23,976 nt of DNA from CAZGTQ01 sp964528575. GTDB taxonomy: Bacteria > Planctomycetota > UBA1135 > GCA-002686595. A program made the position numbers and the translations under genes. This document shows positions 22,244 through 23,976 of this stretch, piece by piece (positions within the stretch are counted from its first letter, which is position 1; each line of letters starts with the position of its first letter). The stretch is from NCBI GenBank assembly GCA_964528575.1, contig CAZGTQ010000024.1, forward strand, positions 1-23,976. Reading direction: 5' to 3'. The notes under the pieces were generated by a model. The model was not told the origin of the DNA, did no database searches, and saw only the letters and a program-made list of their open reading frames with translations.

Positions 22244-23584
22244 TCAGCGCACGCCGACGAACGTGGGCGCGCTCACGCTGAACGTCGCGAGCGACGAGAG
22301 CTCGAGGCCCTGCACGACGATGCCGAGGCCGACCAGCGCGGGCGACGGCGGGAGCGCAACCGCGAGCGCACCCGCGCCGGATCCGTCGAGGAGGACCGGC
22401 GCGAGCGGCACGAACGCACCGGGCGGCAGCACGATCGGGCCCGCGAAGCCCGGCGCGACGAGCGCCGGCCCCTGTGCGAGCGCGAAGTACGTCGCGAAGA
22501 GCGTGTTCGGCTCGCCGCCGAGCTCCAGGTCGACCGTTCCGCCGGGCGCGACCAGCTTGTCCGCGCTCTCGAGCGTCGCGAGAGCGAACGCGAGCGGCGC
22601 CCAGGCCCCGGGACCGTCGACGACCGGCGTCGTGACCGGCCCGTCGCCGTCGGCGCCCGCGTTCGCGACGACATCGGGCGTCGTCGTGAGTAGCGAACCT
22701 GCCTCGAGCGTCACCGCTGCGCCGCCCGGACCGTAGACCGGCACGCCGTTGACGCCTTCGCCCCCGGCGCCGCCACGCAGCTCGTTGTCCGTGCCGCCGC
22801 GGACGTAGACCTGGGTCGTGCCGCGCGCCGCGATCGCCGCGCCGCCCGCGGTCGCGACCGTGGGCGTGAAGAACAGCGACGGAACCGCGCCGTTGCCGCC
22901 GAAGACGCCGCTGCGCGAGACGCGCACGACCGAGTCGATCGCGACGATGCCCGGCGAGCCGTCGAACACGGCCGTGGTGGCGGGCGCCGACGAGCCCGAC
23001 AACGTGCAGCCGTTGACCCAGACCTGCGAGCTCTCGATCCACAGCCCGGCGGCGGGCGAGCCCTCCGACGTGGAGGTCGACGCGGACCGGCAGCCGTCGA
23101 GCGTGACCTGCGCCGAGTTGCGGACCTGGAGCGGCGACGGACCGGTCAGCCCGTTCGAGAAGCCGCCGACGACGACGTCGGACAAGATCACCGGTCCCTG
23201 GCAGTCGACGATGACCGCCCCGACCGCGACCTTGCCGCCGAAGAAGGCCGACGTCAGCTTCAGGCCCGCGACGCGGACTTCCTCGCCGGGTCCGAGGCCC
23301 GTGACGAGCAGCGGCAGCTTGACCGTCGGGAAGTCGGGAACGGCGTCGTACGTCGTCGTCGCGGAGCCGGCGCCGAGGATGGTGAGCGGCTTGTCGACGA
23401 CGATCGTCTTCGTGTCGACGTGCTCGCCCGCAGCGATCAGGACGACGTCCCAGGGTGCCGCGGCTGCGACCGCGTCGGCGACCTCGGCGAAGTCCCCGCC
23501 GGGACCGACCGTGATGGTGTCGGCGGCGGCGGAAGCGGCGAGGGTGAGGAGAGCGGGGAGAGCGAGAGCCGAGGTCGAGATCAT
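22244..23584 (-). CDS. Exported right-handed beta-helix protein, upstream paralog
   Basis: A 446-residue secreted protein, first gene of the two-paralog operon. The start ATG 23584-23582 begins a clear signal peptide (MISTSALALPALLTLAASAA, cleavage near AAD). The open frame extends 45 codons further, but that part is unlike a protein and spans the leader. The beta-helix cap (GGDFAEVADAVAAAAPWDVV, VVDKPLTILGAG) and rungs (VRVAGLKLTS, QVTLDGCRS, QVWVNGCTL, VRVSRSGVFGG) match the downstream paralog in order. The C-terminal domain ends VSAPTFVGVR. Paralog identity is modest in the middle and very high at the end. A two-box promoter lies 65 nt upstream. The function is unknown; surface display or carbohydrate binding is a reasonable guess. 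Confidence 0.87.
   Translation of the reverse strand: MISTSALALPALLTLAASAAADTITVGPGGDFAEVADAVAAAAPWDVVLIAAGEHVDTKTIVVDKPLTILGAGSATTTYDAVPDFPTVKLPLLVTGLGPGEEVRVAGLKLTSAFFGGKVAVGAVIVDCQGPVILSDVVVGGFSNGLTGPSPLQVRNSAQVTLDGCRSASTSTSEGSPAAGLWIESSQVWVNGCTLSGSSAPATTAVFDGSPGIVAIDSVVRVSRSGVFGGNGAVPSLFFTPTVATAGGAAIAARGTTQVYVRGGTDNELRGGAGGEGVNGVPVYGPGGAAVTLEAGSLLTTTPDVVANAGADGDGPVTTPVVDGPGAWAPLAFALATLESADKLVAPGGTVDLELGGEPNTLFATYFALAQGPALVAPGFAGPIVLPPGAFVPLAPVLLDGSGAGALAVALPPSPALVGLGIVVQGLELSSLATFSVSAPTFVGVR
22253..22690. repeat. Direct repeat copy B: 3' end of upstream beta-helix gene
   Basis: Partner of 20883-21320, same orientation. The two copies encode the conserved C-terminal domain of the two paralogs and are the longest close repeat in the window. 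Confidence 0.85.
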
Positions 23585-23608
23585 GGAAGCCTTCGGGGAG
23601 GGGGGCCC

Positions 23609-23640
23609 TTCCGGCGCTCCGGCGGACGTGCCGGCCGGAA
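23609..23640 (-). repeat. Inverted repeat in the leader of the beta-helix operon
   Basis: Arms TTCCGGC (23609-23615) and GCCGGAA (23634-23640) are perfectly complementary around an 18-nt loop that itself is GC-rich. The hairpin would form in the leader RNA, ending about 25 nt before ATG 23584. It may stabilise the message or regulate its translation. Confidence 0.4.
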
Positions 23641-23648
23641 CACGACCG

Positions 23649-23677
23649 AGGATACCGCAGGGCGCCGGAAGCGCCAA
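23649..23677 (-). promoter_or_regulatory. Promoter of the beta-helix operon
   Basis: On the minus strand, TTGGCG (23677-23672), 17 nt, then TATCCT (23654-23649): four of six matches in each box at ideal spacing. It would give a leader of about 58 nt. The rest of the 186-nt gap 23585-23770 holds nothing else I can name. Confidence 0.5.
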
Positions 23678-23770
23678 CGGATGGGCTCGCAACGCGACGA
23701 CGCCGAGTGGCGCCCGCACCTCACGAGGAAGCGCGCCGCGCGCGCGGTCGACCCCGGCCGGGCCACGCCC

Positions 23771-23976
23771 TCACGGGCACGGCACGAAGACCGTCTGCGT
23801 GACCGCCGTGACGGGCGCGGCGCCCGCGACGCGGTCGACGACGACCATCTGGCCCGGGCGGCTCTCCGCGAACGAGGTTGCGCAGCCCAGCCCTGGCGCG
23901 AGCACCGTCTGCCGCACCTCGAGCCCGCCGCCCGCGAGCGGCACGAGGGCGTCGATCTGCAGCGAGTAGTTGAAGA
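23771..23976 (-). CDS. C-terminal end of an unknown protein (partial, begins past right edge)
   Basis: The last 68 codons of a minus-strand gene, stop TGA at 23773-23771. The visible sequence reads FNYSLQIDALVPLAGGGLEV, RQTVLAPGLGCATSFAES and RPGQMVVVDRVAGAAPVTAV, ending TQTVFVPCP. It is coding-like (alternating beta-strand pattern, Val-rich, two cysteines) and is not explained by any frame of the neighbouring genes. The two cysteines and strands suggest an exported domain. I do not recognise the family. It is likely a separate transcription unit from the beta-helix operon, which has its own promoter. Confidence 0.6.
   Translation of the reverse strand, partial: FNYSLQIDALVPLAGGGLEVRQTVLAPGLGCATSFAESRPGQMVVVDRVAGAAPVTAVTQTVFVPCP

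Noticed and set aside
20874..23584. The beta-helix paralogs as pectate lyases or other polysaccharide lyases
   Set aside because: The fold pattern is present, but no lyase catalytic residues or calcium-site motifs are recognised, so an enzyme call is not supported.
1..23976. CRISPR arrays, tRNA or rRNA genes, insertion sequences, phage or integrase genes
   Set aside because: No short regularly spaced repeats, no recognised RNA gene sequence and no transposase or integrase motifs were found on either strand by eye. A dedicated search could still find a divergent one.

Overview
The window is about 24 kb of very GC-rich bacterial DNA with mixed ATG, GTG and TTG starts and many 4-nt stop/start overlaps. 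The best guess is a member of the Planctomycetota. The main reason is a 1651-residue exported protein joining ThuA domains, a PVC-type dehydrogenase and a CxxCH cytochrome. Large secreted proteins (carboxypeptidase-regulatory repeats, beta-helix paralogs) fit this. The assignment is inferred from protein types only. No tRNA, rRNA, CRISPR array, transposase or integrase was seen.

Layout. (1) 1-870, minus: an AbrB-like antitoxin, a RelE-like toxin and a third coupled gene that runs off the left edge, behind an inverted repeat. (2) 874-7413, minus: a tight seven-gene operon. In transcription order it encodes a Tm-1-like (UPF0261) protein, a lipoprotein solute-binding protein, two MalF/MalG-type permeases, a 54-residue two-helix membrane protein and two different MalK-type ATPases. 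(3) 7561-10133, plus: a TPR protein and a membrane-anchored helical-repeat protein. (4) 10154-11207: a TlpA-like thiol-disulfide protein divergent from a small secreted six-cysteine protein that has a strong promoter and a structured leader. (5) 11227-14028, minus: a 933-residue protein of carboxypeptidase-regulatory/Ig-like repeats. (6) 14083-14282: a frameshifted remnant of a paralog of the gene at 8952-10133. (7) 14294-20851, plus: the ThuA/dehydrogenase/cytochrome protein, a PEP-hydrolase-family TIM barrel, a cupin and a shortened DUF5684-like membrane protein. (8) 20874-23584, minus: two tandem exported beta-helix paralogs sharing a recently homogenised 3' end. (9) 23771-23976, minus: the C-terminus of an unknown protein.

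How the parts may work together. The Tm-1-like protein (6184-7413) and the TIM barrel (19246-20100) correspond to the two halves of the tomato Tm-1 protein and of its fused homologs. Here they are separate genes: one leads a carbohydrate-type ABC importer operon, the other is coupled to a periplasmic sugar-oxidising-type protein and a cupin. The simplest reading is one carbohydrate (or sugar-derivative) oxidation, uptake and catabolism system split over two operons. The substrate cannot be told from sequence.

Expression. Several genes that begin transcription units have a TAnnnT-like -10 element only 6-10 nt before the start codon, which suggests leaderless mRNAs. Genes inside operons use Shine-Dalgarno sites or stop/start overlaps.
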